This document shows, piece after piece, positions 54,188 to 64,000 of a stretch of DNA of 64,000 nucleotides; positions within the stretch are counted from its first letter, which is position 1; the number at the start of each line of letters is the position of its first letter. This DNA is from Mytilisepta virgata. Its lineage: Eukaryota > Mollusca > Bivalvia > Mytilida > Mytilidae. The stretch covers positions 11,096,255 through 11,160,254 of the forward strand of contig CM051512.1 of the NCBI GenBank assembly GCA_028015205.1. The letters are read 5' to 3'. The notes under the pieces were generated by a model that had not been told where the DNA came from, did not search any database, and saw only the letters and a program-made list of their open reading frames with translations. The translations under genes were made by a program, and so were the position numbers.

Positions 54188-54710
54188 TCCATGCCCAGCC
54201 TATCCCAGCTGGGTCTGGGGGTATTCGCCCAATTCTACATTGCTGAAAACAAAATTTTTCAAAATGATTCTATAGTAACACCACCTCTACTAAGACCCCC
54301 AAAACCAATCTTAAAGACCCCCACAGAAAAAGCATATATAACATATCCCATCAAAACATTTGTTTGAACAGAAAAATAAAAAAAAAATTATACTCTTAAA
54401 TGCATTTATTTTTTAATTTCAAGTGAATTATATCCCCAATCGAACCCCAAAATATCTTCTGCACCTTTATTTGAACCCCCTTTAAAAACAATTTGGGCAG
54501 GGGTCTTCCATGCCCAGCCTATTCTGGCTTGGACTGGGGGTATACACCAATTTCTAAATTGCTGAAAACAAAGCATTTGTTTCATTTTGAAGTGAATTGT
54601 ATCCCCTCTTTTGGCCCCAAAACCCCCAAAAAACCTTAAAGACCCCTTACAGAAAAAGCATATGCAACATATCCCATTAAAACATTTGTATGAACAAAAA
54701 AAAAAAACTT
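54188..54710 (+). repeat. Two tandem copies of a 315-bp repeat
   Basis: CCATGCCCAGCCTATCCCAG / CCATGCCCAGCCTATTCTGG at about 54191 and 54509, each followed by CTGGGGGTAT, ATTGCTGAAAACAAA, AAGACCCC, ACAGAAAAAGCATAT and ACATATCCCAT. Confidence 0.7.
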
Positions 54711-54944
54711 TTTATACTCTTTGTAGACCACATATGGTTGGACTAGGTATTACAGTTTCTGAGAAATGGACTTAATCACGAAAAAGTGACAACGTCACTC
54801 AAACATGAAATTGAGGTCAAGGTCCCAAGCCAGGTGTCAGACTGACATGTACTTTAAAATGTGGAGAAAAAATATTCAAAAGGTAAACAACCATAACATA
54901 TATCTTTTTAACGTAACTTTTGACCTTGTTTTTATGATAAAACT

Positions 54945-55915
54945 AGAGGCTCAGGTGAGCCTGTATCGCTCACCTAGCTCAAATAAGCCAACATAATTCT
55001 GAAAGGGCATTACTCAAGGACCTTTTCATCATAGCTTGGTCTCAACTGACTTAGCAGTTTCAGATAAGAAGATTTTTAATTTATTTTTTGCTGAATTTTC
55101 TATATTTAGTAAGGTCAGCCATCTTGGTTGGCAAGTGGGGTAGTCAGACAATTCTGAAAGAGGACCACCCAAGGACCATCCCTGCAAAGTAAAAACCATT
55201 CCATCCAATTCTGGTCCCATAGGCCAAGCAGTTTCAGAGGAGAAGATTTTTAAAACATTTTTCCCATTGGGTCCTATGTTAAAACTATGTCGGCTGATGT
55301 CTGATACCTTGGTTGGTGGGAGTTCATCGGCCACAATTTTGAAAGGGAACCACCTAAGGACCATTCCAACAAAGCTTGGTCCCCATTGGCCAAGCAGTTT
55401 CATAGGAGATTTTTAAAACATTTTCCCCATAGGGTCCTATGTTAAAAACTATGTTGGCTGATGTTGGCCGCCTTGGTTGGCAGGTGGAGTTATCAGATAT
55501 AATTCTGAAAGAAGACTTCCTAAGGACCATTCCACCAAAATTTGGTCCCATTAGGCCAAGCAGTTTCAGAGAAGATTTTAAAAATATTTTTCAATAGGGT
55601 CCTATGTTAAAACTATGTCGGCTGATGTCGGCTGCCCTGGTTGGCGAGTGGGGTCATCAGACACAATTCTTAAAGGGGGCCACTTAAGGACCATTCCATC
55701 AATATTTGGTCCCAATTGGCCGACTAGTTTCAGAGGAGAAGATTTTTAAAACATTTTTCCCATAGGGTCCTATGTTAAAACTATGTCGGCTGATGTCAGC
55801 TGGCTTGGTTGGTGGGTGGGGTCATTGGACACAATTCTGAAAGGGGACCACCTAAGGACCATTCTAACAAAGTTTCGTCCCAACTGGCCCAGCAGTGTCA
55901 GAGAAGAAGAAAAAG
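54945..55915 (-). repeat. AGCTCACCTG-family element with five tandem units
   Basis: It begins GAGGCTCAGGTGAGCCTGTATCGCTCACC. Units of about 180 bp contain GGACCATTCCA(A/C)CAAA, TTGGTCCCAATTGGCCAAGC, AGTTTCAGAGGAGAAGATTTTTAAA, GGGTCCTATGTTAAAACTATG and TCGGCTGATGTCGGC. The opposite strand equals the 28-29 kb unit. Confidence 0.75.
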
Positions 55916-57065
55916 CAGAAAGTTGACACAGTTTCCCAAAGTCTAAAAAGGCATGGGATGAGTACTTTTATTATAGTGCCCTAAACCTGCATTTTAAATT
56001 TGATTTTTATGCATATTTTCCGAAAACAATAAAACAATAACAGTGAGTTTTGTCACAGTTATAACGTGGTATTTTAGAAAAATGCCTTTTTTATATAAAA
56101 ACCACAATTTTACTCTTGATTTTTGAATGCTTACTATAATATATGTGTAATTATCTTATGATTACTTGTGAAATACATTTTTAATTTGACAACTGACCAT
56201 GTTGTACGATCATAACTTGGAATAACTAAATAGATTTCAAAAAATAATAGGAAGTTTTGTATATTTTCCATCGAGTTCTATTACTTCGTATGTCGATATG
56301 TGCCGCTACTTTAAAAAAAAAATTGAACACTTACCCTTGCAAAAACTTTTTAAATTGTTCTTCCCACATGCCTATATGGGGTCGGTGGCAGATATGAGCA
56401 GAATGAAGTACCAGTCTTGGAGGGCAATTTTATTTAAAAAATGTCTCGAATGATTGGTTATTTAAAAATCTTTAGAGTAACAATGATAAAAAATTCTCAA
56501 ACATACATGTCATCTGACAGTTCTAATGGATTATCTTCATTTATTATATATTACTCTAACACCGATTCTAGTTTAAAATTATCTTAGGACCGTTATGCCA
56601 TAGGGGATATAAATGATTTATTGGATTCTCAATTAACACATTTCGACTTCAGTCCTTTAAAGGATTTAAATAAGACCAGATATTTATCATGGCAAGCAAA
56701 TCCTTGTTAAAAATATATTAAAGCATCAAAAGACTTTCGGTGGCAAATACCTAGAAGCATACCACGTGTACTTTGCTTGTAGTAAGAAGATATCGCGGGT
56801 GGAGCTAGTTTTTCGGCTTAAGTCGGAACAGTTCTTTAAAAATGAAATTACAGTACAGAGGACCACGTGGTATAAAGATATGCATAAGCGATCTATGATA
56901 ATTCAAGTTATTCAATACAATACAGCATAAATATGACTGTTAATTTTACTAGAAACCAAATGTGCAGATTATACGTAACCAAGTCCCATATTATGTCGAT
57001 TATACCCGGCTTCTTAGTATTAAGAGTATATACATGTAACCATGTAACATTCATTAATTAAGAAT
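55916..57065. other. No supported gene
   Basis: AT-rich sequence; no exon, RNA or clear repeat boundary seen. Confidence 0.35.
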
Positions 57066-57066
57066 T

Positions 57067-57213
57067 GAATGCATCTTTCTGTAGCTTCATTGGCATGTAA
57101 AAGTGTGGACCGAAGCACATTTTGTATGAAGCGCGGAAGCGCTTCATACAAAAAATCACAGTGCCTTCGGTCTACACTTTGACATGCACATGAAGCTACA
57201 AAAAGATGCATTC
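57067..57213. repeat. 147-bp near-perfect hairpin
   Basis: GAATGCATCTTT, TGTAGCTTCAT, AGTGT(G/A)GACCGAAG and TTTTGTATGAAGCGC on the left return inverted on the right. The inner stem TGTATGAAGCGC / GCGCTTCATACA (57123-57150) is perfect over 12 bp around a GGAA loop. It could be a MITE, or a hairpin RNA precursor if transcribed. Confidence 0.8.
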
Positions 57214-57468
57214 AGTTTTTATAATTACATTTTAGTGCAAAAATACTTTAATCTGATAATATTAAGTAATGCATGCGGTAATAATCAATTTCGCTCAATA
57301 ATATGTAATTGATTACTACACAGGTGTCTCGTGCAGCTGCTGATTTTCATTTAGACATAAAAGACAGCTTGTTAACTACGTGTCACAATGTTATTGGTTA
57401 AGAAGCATGTTATTACGTCACAATGTAATTATTATATTTTTAAATAATAAACTGTTATCACAGAGATA

Positions 57469-57918
57469 TGTCTCGCCTTTTTGTAATTTTGATTATGCAA
57501 ATGTTGAAATCATAATAGCAATACCTTAACATCTTACACAAGTTATGCAAATATTCAAAGTCAGTGAACCATGACTGAGTTACATGGTTAAACAATCTCC
57601 ATTTAAATGAGATGTGTGAATGCTAATACAACTGGATACCAAATACCATTGACTTATTATAAGTCGTTCCCAAACCTAAATACAAAAATTTTGTGGGAAA
57701 AATTGGGTTGATTATAGAGGGAATCACTGATGCGTGACTGGAGTGGGCCCCCCTTAGGTCAGTCAGCGCCCCCCCCCCCCCCCCCTTACAAAAAGTTCTG
57801 GATCCGCCACTGATAGCAATACTTTAACATGTAAGTTATGCAAATATTCAGTCAATGAATATGCACGAATTAGCATATCATGTGTAGCTTTTCAACCCAA
57901 CCTCATCATGGCGAGACA
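57469..57918. mobile_element. Element with TGTCTCGCC terminal inverted repeats
   Basis: TGTCTCGCC at 57469-57477 and GGCGAGACA at 57910-57918, both extended by TTTTTG / AAAAA. Inside, CCATGACTGAG, AATCTCCAT and AATGAGATGTG occur. The interior recurs at 58060-58170, and a palindrome of the same ends sits at 58264-58296. Confidence 0.6.
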
Positions 57919-58296
57919 AAAATCTTTTTGCTTAGCTTTGTGTCCAATAAAATATAATTTTATTTGTTTACTTATAGTTACTTATAGTTGATTTCCAGTA
58001 CAGGATCCCTCAAGGTTCCTCTGCACCAGACTCATAATATATGTAAAGTAAGCAAACCATTCAAAGTCAATAGACCATGACTGAGGGGGCGGAGCCAAAT
58101 AATCTCCATGGCAATGAGATGTGGCAATGGTAATACATCTGCATACCAATTATCATTGACCTACCACTAGTGGATCCCCATAAAACTGAGCTAATCACAA
58201 ACTAATACATTGTTGACGCCATCGCTGCCGCCGTCGCCGCCGACGCCGGAAACAGCATACCTATGTCTCGCCTTTTGACTCCGTCAAGGCGAGACA
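57919..58296. repeat. Second related segment ending in a TGTCTCGCC...GGCGAGACA palindrome
   Basis: It repeats the interior of the preceding element (AGTCAATAGACCATGACTGAG, ATCTCCATGGCAATGAGATGTGG) and ends with TGTCTCGCCTTTTGAC / GTCAAGGCGAGACA, preceded by GCCGCCGTCGCCGCCGACGCC. Confidence 0.6.
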
Positions 58297-58480
58297 AAAA
58301 TCGGTGGTTTTCCGTTTCCGTATTCGTTTCCGTTCCGTTTCCGCCTTTTAGTAACACCCGTAAAGAACCTCCCATAGATGTTTACTGTCAAGTTTCGTTC
58401 CATTTGGCCAAGCGACTTCAGAGGAAGATTGTTTTATATCAGCCAATCAAATAAAAATGTGGGAGTCTTCCAAGGAAGAC

Positions 58481-59015
58481 GTGTCGCCTGCGGACGTCAA
58501 TTTTTAAGAAAGATATTTAAATTTTCTGAAAAGGAAATATATTTGCACACCTTTGCATTAAGGTTAATGGACAGAGAAAGTTTCATCAAATTTCTTTGAG
58601 TGGTTATGGAGTAGTTGAGGATAGAAGTTTTGACCCACCCCCTTTTTTTTCCAAAATGTAAATTTTTACAAAAATTTTCTAAAAATGAAATATATATGCA
58701 CACCTGTGCATTAAGGTTAATGCACAGAGATAGTTTCATCAAATTCCTTTGAGCGGTTATGGAGTAGTTGAGGTTAGACTTTTGACCCCCCCCCCCCCCC
58801 CCTTTTTTCAAAAATGTAAATTTTTACCAAAAAAATGTAAAATTTTCTAAAAATGAAATATATATGCACACCTGTGCATTAAGGTTAATGCACAGAGAGT
58901 TTCATCAAATTCCTTTGAGCAGTTTACGAGTAGTTGAGGATAGAAGAAAAGTGTGACGACGGAAGACGACGGATAGTGATCCCTATCTGTCGACCATGCG
59001 TTCCGCAGGCGACAC
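58481..59015. mobile_element. Element with GTGTCGCCTGCGGA terminal inverted repeats and three tandem units
   Basis: GTGTCGCCTGCGGA (58481-58494) is the exact inverse of TCCGCAGGCGACAC (59002-59015). Inside are three units of about 165-185 bp: ATGAAATATATATGCACACC, GCATTAAGGTTAATGCACAGAGA, GTTTCATCAAATTCCTTTGAGC, GTTATGGAGTAGTTGAGG, separated by T/C-runs. The end has GACGACGGAAGACGACGG. No coding capacity. Confidence 0.8.
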
Positions 59016-59744
59016 AATAAACCATTAAAATCTCTGTAGATGTCACTTTGAGACATAAACTTTGCCCTAAGGACGATTTTAATTGTCAGTATTTTTACTG
59101 TATATTTTTTTTACACAGTGCATAGTGAAATTTAAATAAAACGTACTTTTATACCAGTCATGCAGTGACAGAATGTTTAAATGTCTAAGTGATATTTACT
59201 TCCTCTGATCAGGAATGGCAACAGACTTGCATGGTTCAGACATGTGGTCAAAATTATATATATATAACGGTAAGCTACCGGCAATAAGGAATGGTGGAAA
59301 TATGTGAAAAAGCCTTGGAAAATTCCTGATATTCTTTGTCATAAGAAATTGCAAACATAATTAAAATCATTTTAGATGTTTATTCCATGTGTGGCTCTGA
59401 TCAAAAAGATCATTCTATTTATAGTAAATTTTGAACTTAGGCTGAAAAAGAAAAAACCTTAAAACATATACATGTAGATCTATAAATGAATTGTTTTAAT
59501 TATTATGATTTACTGAGGTTAACAGCATTAATCTGTTTTTTCTTTACACTGTAAAATCATTCTGGATCCAAGTATTATTCATTGATTTGTTACAGAAATT
59601 ACCAGTATTTAGCAAAATTCAAAAATAATAGAAATACTAAGGGTTCATTCCTTGTATTGCATATGGTAGATCTCCTTAGCTGAAATTTGGCTTCTTATTT
59701 CAGTATTTTTGGTTGAGTAGTTCTTGTTTAATATAAGTTTGGTT

Positions 59745-60068
59745 TTTGGTCTTCCAAATGTTTCGGTTTTAATGCTGCTGATGAGAGGTAACTCCTTGAA
59801 ATGCGTCGTATACAGCATAGTATAAATTTACTATATCTAAAAAATCATGTATCAAGTCAGAAATATTTTCCATTTTTTCCGTTGGTTAACTAACTTTTGA
59901 TTTTGTCAGGTTCAAAGGACTTTCCCTTCTTTTTATTACCGTGGTTCGGTTTGTTTGTTAACACACTTATGAGTTTGGTTTTTGGTCTTCCAAATGTTTC
60001 GGTTTTAATGCTGCTGATGAGAGGTAACTCCTTGAAATGCGTCGTATACAGCATAGTATAAATTTACA
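59745..60068 (+). repeat. Direct repeat of about 90 bp, copies 230 bp apart
   Basis: TTTGGTTTTTGGTCTTCCAAATGTTTCGGTTTTAATGC... occurs at about 59739 and 59974; both run through GATGAGAGGTAACTCC and GTCGTATACAGCATAGTATAAATTTAC with almost no difference. A third diverged copy is at about 39430. Confidence 0.8.
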
Positions 60069-60369
60069 ATATCTAATATAAGTATCTTTGGATTGTTATT
60101 TTAGCAATATTCATACAAAGACTTCTAAAGAGAAAGGCAATAACATCTTTCCAAGTTCTTTAATTTCATGTTAAGATATATTGATGTATCAACATTTCAG
60201 CCATTATTTGCATATCTCACGAGTTGGTTGACCGTTAAGGAATAACCATTTCACAGATGATATCGGATATGTTCCTTATGTCGTAACTACAATACCCTTC
60301 CCTTTTCACGAATGTGACCTACCGAATTAGACTATTTACCGGATTTGTAATAACATAAGCAACATGACG

Positions 60370-60610
60370 GGTGCCACATATGGAGCAGGATCTGCTTACC
60401 CTTCCGGAGCACCTGAGATCACCCTAAGTTTTTTGGTGGGGTTTGTGTTGCTTAGTCTTTAGTTTTATATGTTGTGTCTTCTGTACTATTATTTGTCTGT
60501 TTGTCTTTTTATTTTTAGCCATGGCGTTGTCAGTTTATTTTCAATCTATGAGTTTGACTGTCCCTCTGGTATCTTTCGTCTCTCTTTCATATATCGAAGT
60601 GAACCTACGG
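60370..60610 (+). repeat. Dispersed repeat tail (GTGCCACATATGGAGCAGG family)
   Basis: GGTGCCACATATGGAGCAGG, CTTCCGGAGCACCTGAGATC, TTTTGGTGGGGTTTGTGTTG, ATGTTGTGTCTTCTGTACTA and TAGCCATGGCGTTGTCAGTT follow one another. From memory this is a highly abundant tract in mussel DNA; its 80-codon frame (60443-60685) is not treated as a gene. Confidence 0.6.
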
Positions 60611-60689
60611 ATACTACTGAAACAAAAAAGGCCTGCTTCATATTCTGATCATTGCTGTACAATGGAATACTGTAAATCAAAGTAATTGA

Positions 60690-62370
60690 TAGACTTGATG
60701 ATGCCATGCAGATTTTCAATTATCAACTTCCTATTTCTCATTAGCAGCATATTCCTTGCAAAATAATATGACACTCACATCTGAATCGTTACGCTATATG
60801 TGTGCATGTCTATATCAGACATACTTGGTTCAAAAGCAGAAATTGCCCTGCAGGGTTATGAGGAAAATCAACTGGAAGTGACACTCCTCAAGTTTTACTG
60901 TCAACATAATGAATTGGAAGAACGGTACGAAAAGTCAATATCTCAACTAACTAGAGACATGTTTCCGTTGTCTTAGTTCTTAATGTACCAAAATAGTGCG
61001 TGTTTGGATCTGTAAATCTACCGATTGTGTACTATTCCCTATTGTAAGATTTTATAGAACTCGGAATCACTTGATGATATAATGCATGCATAGTAGGAGA
61101 TGCTTACAAGGATCAACGCATCTAGTCTAGTTAGAATTTATACGATTCCATCATTGTTTTAAATTGATTGATAGATTCAAAATAAAATTAAGGAGGCTCT
61201 GATATTATTAAAATAATGTTGTCTCTGAATCACGTATAAAGTGTACTGTTAGTAAACCTTTAATTGAATGACAAGCAGCAACTTTGTTTTTTATTTATTT
61301 TTTTTTTATTTTTCTGAAAACAAAATTTTATTAACATATTTACATTTTTGATAGAAAATCTAGTACCAGTACATTATCCCTGCCTCGTTAGCATTACTAT
61401 GAGCATATGTTATGGTAAGTCGTGTTAGTTCACATATGATCATTAATTCGGATATGATTTCAGAATTCATCTGATGATTTATTTTTACTAATTGCTTTAA
61501 CCTTTAATCAAATTAACAATAAGCAGAGCTACATGTATATCTATTATAAGTGAATATTCATATTTTAATCATTCACCAGCTGTTTCATAGCTCTTCCATT
61601 TATTACATGTGAGGAATAAAAGCATCGGAAATCTTCAACTAGCAGCTCTCAATCTTATCTTAAGGATAACTGAATTATCATATAGACTGATTAAACATAC
61701 GAAGACAAAATCAAAGAACATTTGAATAAATGATAACGAACAAAACGCGCAAAAATAAATATATATAAAAAATAGATAAAATACAGATTACGCGTCTTTA
61801 TTTTTGCTTTGCTTATACAGATGTGATACCACTCATTTTTCCCTCTGTTCAGGTAGTTATTACACCAGGCAAGTAAATTACCGTCTCAAATATTTGAAGG
61901 TTTTTTTTATGATTACGACAAAACCAGAGCCGCCCGAAAGGTTATCACAATGTGAAAGTAACGGGTAGCGTTGTCAGATCGATCCTTGTACGCGAAGCGT
62001 AGAAACAGGATCTGTTTTTCAATAGGTTGTGTAATTATTCCATAACATGTTCTGTACAATAGGAATCTAAATCTTGATACGCCTTGGATGCAGGTAAATT
62101 TTCCGATCGACGTGGGCAGAACGAGGGGGAATACAATCAAATGTCATTAATGTATTGTAACAAAAAAAAAAATACATGCTTAAGCGAAAAATGCACTCAC
62201 ATTCACCGTTCTCGAGTTTTATATATATATAATGGAAAAATAGTTGAATTTTCGTTTCTGTTCTTTTACTTTAGTTTGCTTCCACCAATTGTAAGTAACT
62301 TATAAGCAATGCGTTTACCACAAAACACAGATCAAGTTTAAATTTGGGTGGCGTAACGGTTACCTTCCTG
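60690..62370. other. No supported gene
   Basis: AT-rich, with poly-T near 61290. A 75-codon minus-strand frame at 61913-62140 has no recognised motif and no evidence of splicing. Confidence 0.35.
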
Positions 62371-62374
62371 AAGT

Positions 62375-62590
62375 ATTTCCCTTTATTAATGAAAAACATT
62401 GACAAATCTTTAGTTTCCGATCTCTTTTGCATATGTTTTAAAAGAGAGGCGAAAGATACAAAAGACACATTAAAACACATATTTAGTCGATAAACTGAAA
62501 AAAAAGACAAAAGACAAAAAGACAAACAACAGTACAGACAACACAACATAGAAAACTAAAGACTGAGCAACACAAACTCAACCTAAAACC
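62375..62590 (-). repeat. Inverted second copy of the 60.4-kb repeat tail
   Basis: The minus strand reads GAGTTTGTGTTGCTCAGTC, TTTAGTTTTCTATGTTGTG, CTGTACTGTTGTTTGTC and TCTTTTGTATCTTTCGCCTC, parallel to 60433-60595. Confidence 0.6.
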
Positions 62591-64000
62591 ATATCAAAAC
62601 ATATGTTTCAAAACATATGAAAACATTTGCTCGTAGACACATGGTTCTCATAGCTTTAGAACTATATCAAGACCAAAATTAATAAAGAATGAGTAATCAA
62701 TTAATTCGAGTCCTGCGTTATATGCATAGAGAAATATAAACCTTCAGATGAAGAGAAAAGTTCAACATTTTCCTTAGACTGAACTTGACCAAATAATCAC
62801 AATTAAAAAAAAAACTGTATGCAAACGCCGCATAATCATCAGCCTTATCACACCAAAATATTTACACTAGCGCCATCATGCATGTGAACTAAGAAAGCCC
62901 AATGAACTCACAGTACTCCACTATTTAAGCAGTATTAAATAGTAAATTATTCAGCAACATAGTGGTCTTCTAAATACTAATTGAGCGTTCCTGATGAAGG
63001 TCAATGCGGAAAAGCGCTTCGGACGAATAAAATTTAAAACTGGTTGTATTCCTTCTTTTTTAAATTCTAGACAACCAATGAATGAAGAACCAGAGTGTCA
63101 TGTGATAACAGTAGAAATCGTTTGGGTGCATCGTTAATCAATTTGAGTTCAAGCGATAAACATATTGAATGATGCGTCAAAAATAATTGAATAATTATTA
63201 GTTACAGAACTTAACGATTAGGCAATGGTTTACGCAGCCGACCTGTCAGTCGAGACTTTAAGATCGTTCTTTGGACTTTGTATTGCTATAAGTAACAGGA
63301 TGGGGACCAAAGATATCATGAGATGTACAGACAGAAGCTTCACTCACTACAGATGCAAGGCAAAGAAAGTGTCCTTCAGTATGCAATCTAAACATAAATG
63401 TTAGTCAGAAAGTCAATCCCATTATGATGCAGTCACACCCTGTACAAAAGGGGAATAATTATATTTTTGAATTTTGTGTTACGAGTGACAATCAAATTTC
63501 GAATTTCGAATTGTCATGCTTTCTCTGCACTAGTTGGGCTAAAATGGAAAAAGTAATGCCTAAAGTCAATGAAGAAATCTAATTCATATCACCGAGCTAA
63601 GGTTATCTTTCAGGTTGGCATGCATTTACCTGATACATTAAAATACTTTAATCAAACAGTATCCGTATTTTCGTGTCAGTATCGAAATACTTGCTACTTT
63701 CCTGGTGATACCGTCGGGGACTAAAGTCTACCAGCAGAGAAAAGGACCCAGTAGAATTAATAGCATTACATTTTAGAGTGAAGTAAAATAATGTGGTGTT
63801 TGATTACATGTAGCAAGTATTTTATTTGAGAGAATCAACGATCACCAGAACGACAAGCTTCAAAGTATAGGGAGTTAAACGAGCTGCTTTACATTGCAAA
63901 ATTAAAAAAAAAAAAAACCTTTTATTTATAAAAATCAAAAGATGTGGTATAATAATTATTGCAAATGAGACAATTCTCCACTAGAGACTAAATGAAATAG
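62591..64000. other. No supported gene
   Basis: AT-rich. At 62990-63045 the string GTTCCTGATGAAGGTCAATG...AAAGCGCTTCGGACG followed by AATAAAATTT looks like another dispersed repeat end. Nothing coding was recognised up to the window edge. Confidence 0.4.

Noticed and set aside
55029..55551. Frames of 124 and 65 codons, minus strand
   Set aside because: Same tandem-unit effect in the element at 54945-55915.
60443..60685. 80-codon hydrophobic frame (membrane-like)
   Set aside because: It lies in a dispersed repeat tail; the inverted copy at 62.4 kb translates to a different hydrophobic string, so it is not conserved as protein.
61913..62140. 75-codon minus-strand frame
   Set aside because: No start context, splice support or recognised motif, although it is one of the more protein-like strings in the right third.

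Overview
The window is AT-rich eukaryotic DNA with introns, dense in interspersed repeats, and reads as bivalve mollusc, most likely a mytilid mussel. The basis is recall rather than a search: the dispersed families seen here (elements opening with AGCTCACCTG, a tail reading TAGCCATGGCGTTGTCAG, tRNA-derived SINEs) are ones I associate with Mytilus. There are no bacterial signatures.

The main gene lies on the minus strand and occupies about 2.3-38.3 kb. It can be assembled from splice sites and matching codon phases into a HECT-type E3 ubiquitin ligase. A first coding exon (38152-38252) sits below a CCAAT box, followed by an N-terminal exon (30678-30901), an acidic exon (30051-30104), a cluster of tandemly duplicated small basic/proline-rich exons (22.2-26.0 kb), two near-identical 96-bp exons (12.55-13.0 kb), an acidic UIM-like exon (12126-12217), and HECT exons at 10013-10234, 7962-8109, 6735-6973 and 2341-2588. 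The last holds the catalytic cysteine. Two phase gaps (between 38152 and 30901, and between 10013 and 8109) show that an exon is unseen or lost at each place.

A 5,994-bp LTR retrotransposon (13057-19050, plus strand) sits in an intron of that gene. It has tRNA-Pro-type primer binding site, Gag with zinc knuckle, aspartic protease, then integrase BEFORE reverse transcriptase and RNase H: the Gmr1-type order within Ty3/gypsy. A correctly phased A_AAA_AAC heptamer joins the Gag-protease frame to pol. One A-run length change in gag and one TAA between RT and RNase H break it, while its LTRs differ at only 8 of about 523 aligned bases.

Elsewhere: the 3' end of an integrase-core protein gene at the left edge (3-497), a decayed piggyBac transposase (4372-5017), candidate 3'-terminal exons of other minus-strand genes (42.0, 43.1 and 52.8-53.3 kb), two SINEs, a 901-bp foldback element with 6-bp target duplication, a long inverted repeat at 33.5-34.5 kb, a 147-bp hairpin at 57.1 kb, arrays of the palindrome TTAACGCGTTAA at 27, 38, 40 and 42 kb, and many elements built of short terminal inverted repeats around tandem 150-190-bp units. 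The right third (about 55.9-64 kb) shows no gene I can support.
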